From DASVCS01 sp036381495 (lineage in GTDB: Bacteria > Gemmatimonadota > Gemmatimonadetes > Longimicrobiales > RSA9): a stretch of DNA of 64,000 nt. Under the pieces are notes generated by a model. That model saw only the letters and a program-made list of their open reading frames with translations, was not told the origin of the DNA and searched no databases. Below, piece by piece: positions 24,106 to 31,974 of the stretch (the first letter of the stretch is position 1; every line of letters begins with the position of its first letter). The position numbers were made by a program, and so were the translations under genes. The stretch covers positions 62,001 to 126,000 of the forward strand of contig DASVCS010000025.1 in the NCBI GenBank assembly GCA_036381495.1, read 5' to 3'.

Positions 24106-25085
24106 GGCGCGCCCCCCGGCAGGACGACCGCCTTGAAGAACCCCGCCGGGCGCTCCTCCGCCAGCGAGAACGCGCGCCCGATCTCGTCAAGCGAAACGAC
24201 ATGGCTGACCAGCGGCCGCAAGTCCAGCGCGCCGGTTTCGAGCAGCCGGACGCCCTCGATCATCCCCTGCGTGTAGATCGCCGGGTCGCGCTCGTGCGCG
24301 TTCACGACGTCCAGGCCGCGCCAGTTCCAGAGCTGAAGGTTCACGCTCCGGGGGCCGTCCTGATGGTAGCCCGCAATGACGAGCCGACCGCGCACCCGCG
24401 TCAGCTTCGCGGCGAGTTCGAGCGGCATCGGCCGGCCCGTCGCCTCGATCACGACATCGGCCAGCCGGCCGCCCGTGAGCGCCTCGACCCGGGCGACCAC
24501 ATCGTCCTCGTAGCGGAGCACCTCGTCGGCGCCCATGCGCCGGGCCATCTCGAGACCCTCGTCGCGCCGGGAGACCGCGACCACCCGCGCCGGCCCGTCG
24601 CCGCGCACGAGCCGGACCAGCAGCGCCCCGAGGAAGCCGATCCCGAGCACGACCACCGTGTCGCCCTCGCGGATCCCCGCGCGCCGCCGCACGTTCACCG
24701 CACAGGCCACCGGCTCGCCCAGCACCGGCGCCGACTCGAGCCCCGGCGGCAGGACCACCGTGTCCTCCGCCCGCGCGACGTCGTACTCCGCGAAACCATG
24801 GAAACTCAAGGCCGTCACCGCCGCGCCCCGCGGCGGACCCTCCGCCACCTCCGGCCCCACCTCCTCGACCGTGCCGAAGACCTCGTGCCCCGGCGCACCC
24901 GCGTCCATCGGATATTCGATCCCGCGGATCCCACCCCACGGCCCCAGGTTCGAGGCGCACACCCCACACCCCCGCACCCGGACCAGCACCTCCCCCGCCC
25001 CCGGTCGCGGGACGTCCGTCTCGACCACCTCGAACCGCCGCGGCTCGACCAACCGTGCCGTCCTCACGCCTCCCTCCCGGTTCAA
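24102..25085 (-). CDS. Zinc-binding alcohol (sorbitol/threonine-type) dehydrogenase
   Basis: 327 residues from the ATG at 25085; a GTG at 25067 behind GGGAGGGAGG is an equally good start. MDR-family features: GCGVCASNLGPWGG (catalytic Zn Cys), GAPGHEVFGTVEEVG, GEPVACAVNV and the nucleotide fold VVVLGIGFLGALLVRL. The structural-zinc Cys cluster is missing, as in some sugar-alcohol dehydrogenases. It probably oxidises or reduces a sugar derivative together with the Gfo/Idh enzyme downstream. Confidence 0.88.
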   Translation of the reverse strand: MNREGGVRTARLVEPRRFEVVETDVPRPGAGEVLVRVRGCGVCASNLGPWGGIRGIEYPMDAGAPGHEVFGTVEEVGPEVAEGPPRGAAVTALSFHGFAEYDVARAEDTVVLPPGLESAPVLGEPVACAVNVRRRAGIREGDTVVVLGIGFLGALLVRLVRGDGPARVVAVSRRDEGLEMARRMGADEVLRYEDDVVARVEALTGGRLADVVIEATGRPMPLELAAKLTRVRGRLVIAGYHQDGPRSVNLQLWNWRGLDVVNAHERDPAIYTQGMIEGVRLLETGALDLRPLVSHVVSLDEIGRAFSLAEERPAGFFKAVVLPGGAP

Positions 25086-25160
25086 GCGGTTGTCGCATCA
25101 CTCCGGAGCCGCACGCGCCCGCGACATTGGCGCAACGAGCGGCCACGCGCCTCCGAACCC
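25086..25160. repeat. REP-like palindromic element, copy 3
   Basis: The 27-nt core on the minus strand at 25086-25112 begins GCGGCTCCGGAG and ends GCGACAACCGC; a second CTCCGAACC half follows at about 25151. It is more diverged than the copies at 15223 and 23021. Lies just upstream of the dehydrogenase start and may hold its promoter. Confidence 0.6.
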
Positions 25161-25196
25161 GCACGCGAACCGCGTCCAAGACCCCTGATCGGCCGT

Positions 25197-25232
25197 CCCC
25201 CCTAGCCCCAGCCCTAGCCCCAGCCCTAGCCC
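25197..25232 (-). repeat. GGGCTA/GGGCTGG tract at glycosyltransferase 3' end
   Basis: On the minus strand the final codon GGC and stop TAG (25226-25228) open a run of GGGCTAGGGCTGGGGCTAGGG type with at least five G-runs. This is the tract module of the composite repeat without the hexamer core. Confidence 0.75.
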
Positions 25233-26326
25233 GCGACCGCCCCCACGATCTCCTCGAACTGCTCCGCCCGGTGCCCACAGGTGTGGCGCGCGCGGATGGT
25301 CTCGAGTCCGTTCTCCGCCAGCCGTGCGCGGGCTTCCTCGTCGCGCGAGAGGCGGAGCACCTGTTCGCGCATCTCGCCGGGCGAGCGGACGCGCAGGTAG
25401 TCGCGGTCCGCGCGGAAGAGGCCCTCGCGGTCCTCCCACGGCGTCGAGAGGAGCGGGATCCCGCACGCCAGCGCCTCGAACGGCCGGATCGTGGGGATCC
25501 CCGGAAGCCGGTCCAGGTACGGCCGCCGCGGGATGTGGACCGTCATCTTCGCGCGCGCGAACGCCTCGGGGACTTCGTGGTTCGCGAGCCAGCCGCGGAA
25601 CTCGATCCCGGCGGCGGCGATCATCCGGCGCGCGGCATCCGGGTAGCGGACGCCGTGCATCGCGAAGCGGAGCTGCCCGAGCCCGCGTGCCACGTCGACG
25701 AGGTACGCGCCGATCTCGGCCGACCGCTCCTCATCGCCCCAGTTGCCGATCCAGACGACGTCATCGATCCGCTCGCGCTCGAGCGGCCGGAACAGCGTGG
25801 TGTCCGCGGCCTCGTGGAACGTCCACGCGCGAGCCACACCGAACGCGTGCCGGTACACCTCGGCAAGCGACGCGCCGTACGCCAGCACGCCGTCGTAATC
25901 GTGCACGCCGAGCCGTGCGATCTCCTCCCGCGCGCTGACCGCCCGGTGGTGCGTGTCATGGAAGAGCGCCACGAAGTCGCCGCGCCGGCGTCGGAGCCGG
26001 CCGACCGCGCGGACCAGCTCCGGTTCATTGAACTCGTGGACGACGACCACGTCCGCCCCGGCGGTCAGCGCCGCGACCTCGGCTTCGAGGTCGTCGCACG
26101 CGCCGTACGTGCGGACGTCCAGCTCGGGGAAGGCCCGCGCGAACGCCACGATCGGCCGCGCGCCGTGGTCCTCGAACAGGTGGTCCGTCGACCAGTTGCG
26201 CCACCGCTCGACCGGCACCACATCGTGGCCGCGCCGCTGGAGCGCGCGGAGCAGGCCGCGCAGGAAGTGGGCGTTGCCGTGGTTCCAGTCGCTGATCAGC
26301 GAATGCGCGAAGTAGACGATTCTCAT
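25226..26326 (-). CDS. CgeB-like glycosyltransferase
   Basis: 366 residues. N-terminal RIVYFAHSLISDWNHGNAHF and LRGLLRALQRRGHDV, a mid VVWIGNWGDEERSAEI and the C-terminal donor site DRLPGIPTIRPFEALACGIPLLSTPW with DREGLFRADRDYLRV place it in the CgeB/Glyco_trans_1_2 group, the third member in this region. It follows the GT4 gene with 4-nt overlap, and its own stop lies in the G-tract repeat. Donor and acceptor unknown. Confidence 0.85.
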   Translation of the reverse strand: MRIVYFAHSLISDWNHGNAHFLRGLLRALQRRGHDVVPVERWRNWSTDHLFEDHGARPIVAFARAFPELDVRTYGACDDLEAEVAALTAGADVVVVHEFNEPELVRAVGRLRRRRGDFVALFHDTHHRAVSAREEIARLGVHDYDGVLAYGASLAEVYRHAFGVARAWTFHEAADTTLFRPLERERIDDVVWIGNWGDEERSAEIGAYLVDVARGLGQLRFAMHGVRYPDAARRMIAAAGIEFRGWLANHEVPEAFARAKMTVHIPRRPYLDRLPGIPTIRPFEALACGIPLLSTPWEDREGLFRADRDYLRVRSPGEMREQVLRLSRDEEARARLAENGLETIRARHTCGHRAEQFEEIVGAVAG

Positions 26327-27453
26327 CGCCGCCCGTTCGCCGCGACGGGCTCGCGGGCGGCCGATTCCACTGCATCGCGGTACACGGCCTCGTACCGCTC
26401 CGCCATGCGCGCCGGCGTGTAGCGGGAGAGTGCGCGCGCACGCGCCGCGTCGGCCAGCGCCTTGCGCCGGTCCTCATCGCCGAGCAGCGCGAGCGCCGCC
26501 TCGGCCAGTGCACCCGCATCGCCCGGCGCGTAGAAGAGCGCACACCCGTCCCACAACTCGCGGAACGTCGGAATGTCGCTCAGGACCAGGGCACACCCCG
26601 CGAGCGCCGCCTCGAGCGGCGCGAGGCCGAACGGCTCGTAGCGCGATGTGGCCGTGTAGACCCGCGCCTGCGAGAGAAGCAGCCGCAGCTCCTCGGCGTC
26701 CAGCATCCCGACCCACTCGAGGCCCGGCGCATCCACCGGGAACGCCTCGCCCTCCGCCGGATGCGTGGCCGGCCCCGCCAGGACCACGCGCGCGCGCCCG
26801 GCCAGGAGCGCGGCCGCCGGGATCAGGTCTCGCGCGCCCTTCGCCTCATCCCACAGCCGCCCCGCCGCGACCACGACCGGCTCGCGGCGGGCGCGCCGCC
26901 GCGCGCGGAACCGCCGCGCCGACCGCCCGTTGTAGACCACCCGGACCGGGCCCAGCCCGTAGATCGATTCGATCTGCTGCGCGATCCAGCGCGACGGCGC
27001 CACGCGGACACGCGCGCCGCGCAACCCTTCCGCAACCCAGCGCCGGTAGCGCCGGAACCACGCATCGGCCGGCGGCTCCTCGCGCTTCACCGCACGCCAC
27101 CAGCTCACCACGTCGCTGTGCGCCACCACCACGTGCGGCGCACCCAGCGCGAACGCACCGTAGTAGTACTGGTTCAGATGGATCACATCCGGCTGCTCCG
27201 CCTCGACCACCCGCCGCAGGGCCTCCACCGACGCGGAGAGTCCGGGCTCCGGCTCCGGCTCCCATTCGAGGGGCGACGGCAACAGCGTGACCGAGAGGTC
27301 CCGGTGCTTGGCCAGCCAGCTCCGCTGGACGGCGCCGGGCTCCCCCAGGATGACCAGACACAGCGTGTGCCCCCGCGCCAGCAGCGCGTCGGTCAGCTCC
27401 TCCGTGTAGCTCCAGACGCCACCCGCAACGTCCGTCGTGATCAGGATGCGCAT
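26323..27453 (-). CDS. Family GT4 glycosyltransferase
   Basis: 376 residues from the ATG at 27453 (an in-frame ATG at 27468 adds five residues). RILITTDVAGGVWSYTEELT at the N-terminus is typical of glycogen-synthase-like GT4 enzymes. The donor-binding half shows VVVAAGRLWDEAKGARDLI, the EPFGLAPLEAALAGCALVLSD signature with the EX7E motif, and FREL. Retaining transfer from a nucleotide sugar is expected. It lies between the epimerase (36 nt) and the CgeB-like gene (4-nt overlap), so the three form an operon. Confidence 0.9.
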   Translation of the reverse strand: MRILITTDVAGGVWSYTEELTDALLARGHTLCLVILGEPGAVQRSWLAKHRDLSVTLLPSPLEWEPEPEPGLSASVEALRRVVEAEQPDVIHLNQYYYGAFALGAPHVVVAHSDVVSWWRAVKREEPPADAWFRRYRRWVAEGLRGARVRVAPSRWIAQQIESIYGLGPVRVVYNGRSARRFRARRRARREPVVVAAGRLWDEAKGARDLIPAAALLAGRARVVLAGPATHPAEGEAFPVDAPGLEWVGMLDAEELRLLLSQARVYTATSRYEPFGLAPLEAALAGCALVLSDIPTFRELWDGCALFYAPGDAGALAEAALALLGDEDRRKALADAARARALSRYTPARMAERYEAVYRDAVESAAREPVAANGRR

Positions 27454-27488
27454 CGCGTTCGAACCCATCCGCCGCGCGGCCTCGACGC

Positions 27489-28562
27489 TCACGCCGACAG
27501 CGACTGCGCCGTTCGCGCCGCCCGCGACGGCAGCACGATCGTGGCGTTCTCCCGGATCCACGTCACCAGCCGGTGCAACCCCTCCTCTTTCGCCACCCGC
27601 GGCTGCCAGCCCAGTTCGCGCCCGATCTTCCCGATGTCACTCACGTAGATCCGCTGGTCGCCCGGCCGCCACGGCGCGTGCCGCCGCTCGATCCGGCGCC
27701 CCAGCTCCGCTTCCAGGAGATCCAACAGCTCCAACAGCGAGATCGTGTTCCTTACGCCTCCTCCCACGTTGAAGACCCGGCCCGGCTTCTGCCGCGCCGC
27801 TTCCACGCTCCGCAACATCGCCTCGATCAGATCATCCACGAACAGGATGTCCCGAACCTGCTTCCCATCGCCGTACAGCGTGATGGTCTGTCCGGCCAGC
27901 GCCGAGATCACGAAGTGCGCGACCCACCCCTGGTCTTCGGTACCGAACTGCCGCGGCCCGTAGATACAGCTCATCCGGAACACCGTCGTCGGCAGCTCGT
28001 AGATCCGCGCGTAATCCCTGACGTACTGGTCCGCCGCGCCCTTCGAGCAGCCATAGGGCGAGTAGAAGTCCAGCGGCTGCGACTCCGTGATCCCGCGCCG
28101 TCCATCCCGGAAGAGGTAGCGCGTCCCGTTCGGCACCGCCGCCACGCCCGCCAGCTCGCCGTAGACCTTGTTCGTCGAGGTGAACAGCACGGCCGGCGGA
28201 TCCGCCAGCGGACGCGCGGCCTGCAACACGTTCAGCGTGCCGCCCGCGTTCACCGAGAAGTCGTGGCCCGGATCCACGACGGACGAAGTGACCGCGACCT
28301 GCGCGGCAAGGTGATAGACCGTGTGCGCCCGGCGGACCACCCGCCGTACGCCATCCGCATCGCGGACATCCCCGATCTCGACCTCGAGGCGACCCGGATG
28401 ACGGCTCAGCAGCCAGCGAAGGTTCCGCTCCGCTCCCAATCGCGAGAGATTGTCGTATATCAGCACGCGCTGGCCGCGCCGCAGGAGCGCGTCGGCCAGA
28501 TTGCTGCCGATGAAGCCGGCGCCTCCCGTGATCAGCGCGACCCTGTCGGTTCCCTCACTCAT
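27489..28562 (-). CDS. NAD-dependent nucleotide-sugar epimerase (CDP-paratose 2-epimerase-like SDR)
   Basis: 357 residues from the ATG at 28562 with GGTGGAG upstream. Extended SDR features: VALITGGAGFIGSNLADALL, GDVRDADGV, YHLAAQVAVTSS, the catalytic Tyr-x3-Lys in FYSPYGCSKGAADQ, and RVFNVGGG. The segment IYDNLSRLGAERNLRWLL and the MSCIYGPRQFGTEDQGWVAHF region resemble CDP-paratose/CDP-tyvelose 2-epimerases. It should make the unusual sugar used by the flanking glycosyltransferases. First gene of the minus-strand operon 25226-28562. Confidence 0.88.
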   Translation of the reverse strand: MSEGTDRVALITGGAGFIGSNLADALLRRGQRVLIYDNLSRLGAERNLRWLLSRHPGRLEVEIGDVRDADGVRRVVRRAHTVYHLAAQVAVTSSVVDPGHDFSVNAGGTLNVLQAARPLADPPAVLFTSTNKVYGELAGVAAVPNGTRYLFRDGRRGITESQPLDFYSPYGCSKGAADQYVRDYARIYELPTTVFRMSCIYGPRQFGTEDQGWVAHFVISALAGQTITLYGDGKQVRDILFVDDLIEAMLRSVEAARQKPGRVFNVGGGVRNTISLLELLDLLEAELGRRIERRHAPWRPGDQRIYVSDIGKIGRELGWQPRVAKEEGLHRLVTWIRENATIVLPSRAARTAQSLSA

Positions 28563-28915
28563 TCGCGTCTCCACCGTACAGCGGCCGAAGCCGCGGTCCC
28601 CTCCCCGCCGGCACGCCCGACCGCCGCGCCCGGCGCGACGCCGACGGGACCCGGATCGCGCTCGTCCGCTCAGTCGATGTGCATCGAATCGCGGCCGGCG
28701 TCCGTGGGAGTATGCGCCCCTCCTCCGACGAGTGAAACGGGATGGCCAGCGGTGGGGTGCTTCAAGATGTGTACCATCGAGGTCCACGCGTTGCCGGCCG
28801 CGCGCGACGATCCTCCACCGCGCTCCGTGGAACGCGCCTTGCACCGCGGCCCTCGCCCGGAGCCTCGCGCGAACACCCGATCCGAACGCCGACCGTCGCA
28901 GGGAGCGCCCGTGTC
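28563..28915. promoter_or_regulatory. Divergent intergenic region with a 14-bp palindrome
   Basis: This 353-nt gap separates the epimerase (minus) from the glycosidase-like gene (plus), so it must hold both promoters. A perfect palindrome TCGATGTGCATCGA at 28674-28687 could be an operator. No convincing -35/-10 pair and no small gene was seen. Confidence 0.35.
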
Positions 28916-29800
28916 ATGATCGAAGCGATCATGCTCTGGAACGAGCCGAACAACGTCTCGCACTGGGACCGGGAGCTCGACCCCGACTGGTCGATCTTCG
29001 CGGCCATGACCACCCTGGCCGCGGCCGAGATCCGCGAACTCGCGCCCGACGTCCGCCGCGTGCTCGGCGGCATCAGCCCCATCGATGCCCGCTTCCTCCG
29101 ACGCCTGCGCGGCTACGGCCTCCTCGACCAGGTCGACGTCCTCGCACTCCACGGTTTCCCCTACGATTGGAACCTGTGGCACGCCGAGGAATGGCCCGCC
29201 AAGGTCGCCGCGATCCGCAACGAGTTCGGCCTGCCGGTCTGGGTCACCGAGACCGGCGTCAGCAGTTGGGCATCCGACGCCAACATGACCTGGGGGCTGC
29301 GGCGGATGGCGCCGCTGCTCCGAGCCGCATCCGAACGCGTGCACTGGTACACGCTGATCGACCTGCCACCCGATCGGGAGGCGACCACGCGGCACGGCGC
29401 CGCGGAGGGGTCCGCCTACTGGCGTCACTTCCATTTCGGGCTGCTCGCCGCGGACGGCGCGCCCAAGCGCGCCCTCGCCGCCTTCGATCCACGCCTCGGC
29501 CTGTGTCAATGGCTGCACTTCCGTGATCACGACCGGCTCGACCTGACCGTGCAGTGGCTGCACCGCCTCGGAGTCCGCCACGTCCGCACCGGGCTCTCCT
29601 GGGCCGAGTGGCACCTGCCCGGCGGCGCGGAGTGGCTCGATCGCATCGTCGAGGCCTTCGCCCCGTTCCAGACGACGCTCACCCTCTGCTTCACCCCGCC
29701 CTCGCTCGGCGTCCGACCGCACCACACTTCGCCTCCACGCGACATCGGCGAATTCGCCCGCTTCGCGCGCTGGGTCGCCGACCGCTACCTCAGGGGGTGA
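28916..29800 (+). CDS. GH-A-clan glycosidase-like protein (beta-xylosidase-like), apparently permuted
   Basis: 294 residues from the ATG at 28916. MLWNEPNNVSHWD near the N-terminus carries the Asn-Glu acid/base pair of clan GH-A, and VWVTETGVSSW at about residue 107 carries the nucleophile-type Glu. The motif expected at the start of such barrels (LHRLGVRHVRTGLSWAEWHL, then TLTLCFTPPSLGVRPHHTSP) appears only near the C-terminus, so the barrel strands seem circularly permuted. No signal peptide. It belongs to the glycan cluster and may act on its own product or bind it. Confidence 0.72.
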   Translation: MIEAIMLWNEPNNVSHWDRELDPDWSIFAAMTTLAAAEIRELAPDVRRVLGGISPIDARFLRRLRGYGLLDQVDVLALHGFPYDWNLWHAEEWPAKVAAIRNEFGLPVWVTETGVSSWASDANMTWGLRRMAPLLRAASERVHWYTLIDLPPDREATTRHGAAEGSAYWRHFHFGLLAADGAPKRALAAFDPRLGLCQWLHFRDHDRLDLTVQWLHRLGVRHVRTGLSWAEWHLPGGAEWLDRIVEAFAPFQTTLTLCFTPPSLGVRPHHTSPPRDIGEFARFARWVADRYLRG

Positions 29801-29810
29801 GGCGTCGGAC

Positions 29811-30542
29811 TCACGCCGGCTCGCAGATCCAGATCTCCGTCGACGGATGGGCCACGATCCGCAGCCCCGCGGAACGCAGCATCGCCTCCATCCCCGATTC
29901 GTTCGGGATCCACCAGTTCGTGGGATCTCCCGCGTAGCTCCGCTCGACGAAGTGCATGCAGGGGAAGCGCGGGTGCTCGAACATCGCTCGCTCGTCGATC
30001 GGCGCGTCGGCCGGCACCGACAGCATCCCCGGAACGCCACGGACCATGGATTGGACGACGAGCCGCTCACGTGGCAGCTTCGCCACCTTGTCCAGCGCGT
30101 ACAGCGGGTAGCGGAGATGGTACAGCACACCCATGAACAGGACGTAGTCGAAACGCCCGCCCAGTGCGTCGACCTCGTAGACGTCCATGCGCCGGTAATC
30201 GATGTCGAGCCCGTTCACCTCCGCCGCCCAGCGAGCCTGCGCCAGATAGCGCTCGTCGTGGTCGATCCCCACCACCTCCGCGCCCCGCCGCCGCAGCCGC
30301 TGCGCATAGAACCCCGCGTTGCACCCGATGTCCAGCACCGTCCTCCCCGTCAGCTCCTCCGGGAGATACGGCGCCACCAACCGCCACATCTCGTCCAGGA
30401 AGTTGCCCAGCGGATGGTCCGGCGCGGTCCGCACCCCCTGCGCCAACTCCAGGTCATGGAACCACGGGCCCAACTCCGCCACCCGCCGGCGCAACGCCTC
30501 CAACGACCACGACGTGCGTCCTCCGGAAGCGACCGGTTCCAC
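29811..30542 (-). CDS. SAM-dependent methyltransferase, TIGR04290-like
   Basis: 243 residues from the GTG at 30542 with AAGGGGGG upstream; the frame remains open to 30695, but that stretch contains a terminator, so the longer start is rejected. GRTVLDIGCNAGFYAQRLRRRGA is motif I, VVGIDHDERYLAQA follows, and FDYVLFMGVLYHLRYPLYALD plus CMHFVERSYAGDPTNWWIPN are typical of the TIGR04290/CmoB-like group. These genes are often found with glycosyltransferases and sugar dehydrogenases as here. Probably methylates a sugar or lipid-linked glycan; substrate unknown. Confidence 0.85.
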   Translation of the reverse strand: MEPVASGGRTSWSLEALRRRVAELGPWFHDLELAQGVRTAPDHPLGNFLDEMWRLVAPYLPEELTGRTVLDIGCNAGFYAQRLRRRGAEVVGIDHDERYLAQARWAAEVNGLDIDYRRMDVYEVDALGGRFDYVLFMGVLYHLRYPLYALDKVAKLPRERLVVQSMVRGVPGMLSVPADAPIDERAMFEHPRFPCMHFVERSYAGDPTNWWIPNESGMEAMLRSAGLRIVAHPSTEIWICEPA

Positions 30543-30640
30543 CTTCCCCCCTTCGCTGCCTGCTCCGGATCTCGACGATCGGCACCGGAACGCACCGGGG
30601 CGGGCAAGAAACGTTCCGCCGGCACCGCCCCCCACAAGAG

Positions 30641-30672
30641 AAAAAGCCCCCGGCCGAACACGGACCGGGGGC
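30641..30672 (-). terminator. Rho-independent terminator of the small Pro-rich protein gene
   Basis: On the minus strand GCCCCCGG pairs with CCGGGGGC (8 bp, with an inner CCG/CGG) and is followed by TTTTTC. It lies 23 nt after the stop at 30695 and upstream of the methyltransferase start. Confidence 0.85.
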
Positions 30673-30694
30673 ACATCGATCGCCAACTCCCGCA

Positions 30695-30895
30695 CTACAG
30701 TCGGTTCCCGATCGGGATCCCCGGCTCCGCGAACTCCCGGTCCGGGTCATATGGCTTCGGCATCCAATCCGGCTCCTCGGACCGCTCCGGTCCAACGGGC
30801 TCCGGCTCTTCTTCCGGCTCGTACGGCGGCTCCACCCCCGGCGCACCGGGCTTCGGCACCGGCTTGTCGGGGTTCGGCCCCGGCACTGTCGCCAT
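30695..30895 (-). CDS. Small proline/glutamate-rich protein (66 aa)
   Basis: ATG at 30895 with a near-perfect AAGGAGGT 8 nt upstream, and a terminator right behind the stop. The sequence (MATVPGPNPDKPVPKPGAP, then PPYEPEEEPEPVGPERSEEP) is Pro/Glu-rich, acidic and disordered, with no signal or membrane segment. A protein of the same style, also with a strong ribosome site, lies at 42956-43192. Complete transcription unit, unknown function. Confidence 0.75.
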   Translation of the reverse strand: MATVPGPNPDKPVPKPGAPGVEPPYEPEEEPEPVGPERSEEPDWMPKPYDPDREFAEPGIPIGNRL

Positions 30896-31000
30896 CGCGT
30901 ACCTCCTTGTCTGGCATAGCACAGCGCGCTTCCGCGCCGGAAACATATGGCGCAGATGGCGTGCCATCCGACGCCCTACACGAAGGCAGCCGAACCCGGT

Positions 31001-31600
31001 TCACGACAGCGGAGCGGCAACCTCGCGGCGCCGGACGACGACGAAGCGCGTCCGGTTGTCGGCGCGGTCCTGGATCCCTTCCACGAGGATGGCGAGGCCG
31101 TAGCGTTGGGCGGCGGCGTGGCCGGCGATCGCGGCCTGGGCCGGATCGCGGGCGGCGGCGATGGCGCGGGCGGCGCCGGCGGTGTCGGAATCGACTACGA
31201 CCCGCACGCCCGGATGCGCAGCGAGGAAGCGCGTGCACTGGGCGAGCGCGATCGGGTGCGACCGCACCAGTCCGAGTCGGGCGAGGGTGGCGCCGGGCAC
31301 TCCGATCAGGCACTGGCGGATCGGCCGGACGACGTCGCCGACGACTTGGAGCGCGGGGGAGCGGACGATGGCGGCGGCCTCGGCGACCGTCCCCGCAATG
31401 GTGTTCTCGATGGGGAGCACGCCGCAATCCGCCTCTCCACTCAGGATCGCGGCCCGGACGTCGGCGAACCCGTGACAGGGGACGGGGCGCGCGCGGCTGC
31501 CGAAGAGGTGGCGGATCGCCTCTTCGCCGAATGCGGCGGGCTCACCCTGGAATGCGACCCGCACGGGCGACGGGGCGGCGTGGGCGGTGCCGGGGCTCAC
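31001..31600 (-). CDS. pheA: Prephenate dehydratase without ACT domain
   Basis: 199 residues. The catalytic PDT domain is present: VRVAFQGEPAAFGEEAI, VLPIENTIAGTVAEA, LIGVPGATLARLGLVRSHPIALAQC, and the NRTRFVVV motif whose Thr-Arg-Phe is essential in PDT enzymes. The protein stops right after this motif; the usual C-terminal ACT domain that mediates phenylalanine feedback inhibition is absent. It converts prephenate to phenylpyruvate. Its GTG start overlaps the TGA of the chorismate mutase gene (GTGA), making it the third gene of the aromatic operon. Control may rest on the upstream attenuator instead. Confidence 0.92.
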   Translation of the reverse strand: MSPGTAHAAPSPVRVAFQGEPAAFGEEAIRHLFGSRARPVPCHGFADVRAAILSGEADCGVLPIENTIAGTVAEAAAIVRSPALQVVGDVVRPIRQCLIGVPGATLARLGLVRSHPIALAQCTRFLAAHPGVRVVVDSDTAGAARAIAAARDPAQAAIAGHAAAQRYGLAILVEGIQDRADNRTRFVVVRRREVAAPLS

Positions 31601-31974
31601 GGCTGTCCGTCCTGCCGTTGGGCGCGTCGGCAGAGGCCGATGAGGGACCAGAAGATGGTGCGGATGTCCTCGGCATCGATGCCGGCGTCGCGGGCGTAGG
31701 CGGCGGCGCGGCGGACCACGGCGGCCTCGCGGGCGGGGTCGAGGGTCGGTAGTCCGGCCGTGCGCTTGATCGCGCCGATGGCGCGGGCGTGGCGGACCCG
31801 TTCCGCGGCGAGACGGACGAGATCCCGGTCGATCCGTTCGATCTCGTCACGCAGGCGCTCGAGCCGGGGGTCGGGCGTCGGTCCGGGCGTTCGGTCCGGT
31901 GTGGCCGGCGAGGCGGCGCGCCGGCGTGGGGTCGTGTCGGTCCGGGATTTCCGGGTGGATCCGCGCGCCGTCAC
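31597..31974 (-). CDS. Chorismate mutase, AroQ type
   Basis: 125 residues from the GTG at 31974, which overlaps the TGA of the DAHP synthase gene (GTGA). After about 38 basic, disordered residues comes a single AroQ-fold domain: RLERLRDEIERIDRDLVRLAAERVRHARAIGAIKR (split here as helix 1), with the conserved Arg and Lys of the active site, then LDPAREAAVVRRA and FWSLIGLCRRAQ. It rearranges chorismate to prephenate, the substrate of the next gene product. Confidence 0.9.
   Translation of the reverse strand: MTARGSTRKSRTDTTPRRRAASPATPDRTPGPTPDPRLERLRDEIERIDRDLVRLAAERVRHARAIGAIKRTAGLPTLDPAREAAVVRRAAAYARDAGIDAEDIRTIFWSLIGLCRRAQRQDGQP

Noticed and set aside
30543..30695. Upstream extension of the methyltransferase to an ATG at 30695
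   Set aside because: The stretch contains a strong terminator for the preceding small gene and has non-coding composition; the GTG at 30542 has a good ribosome site.
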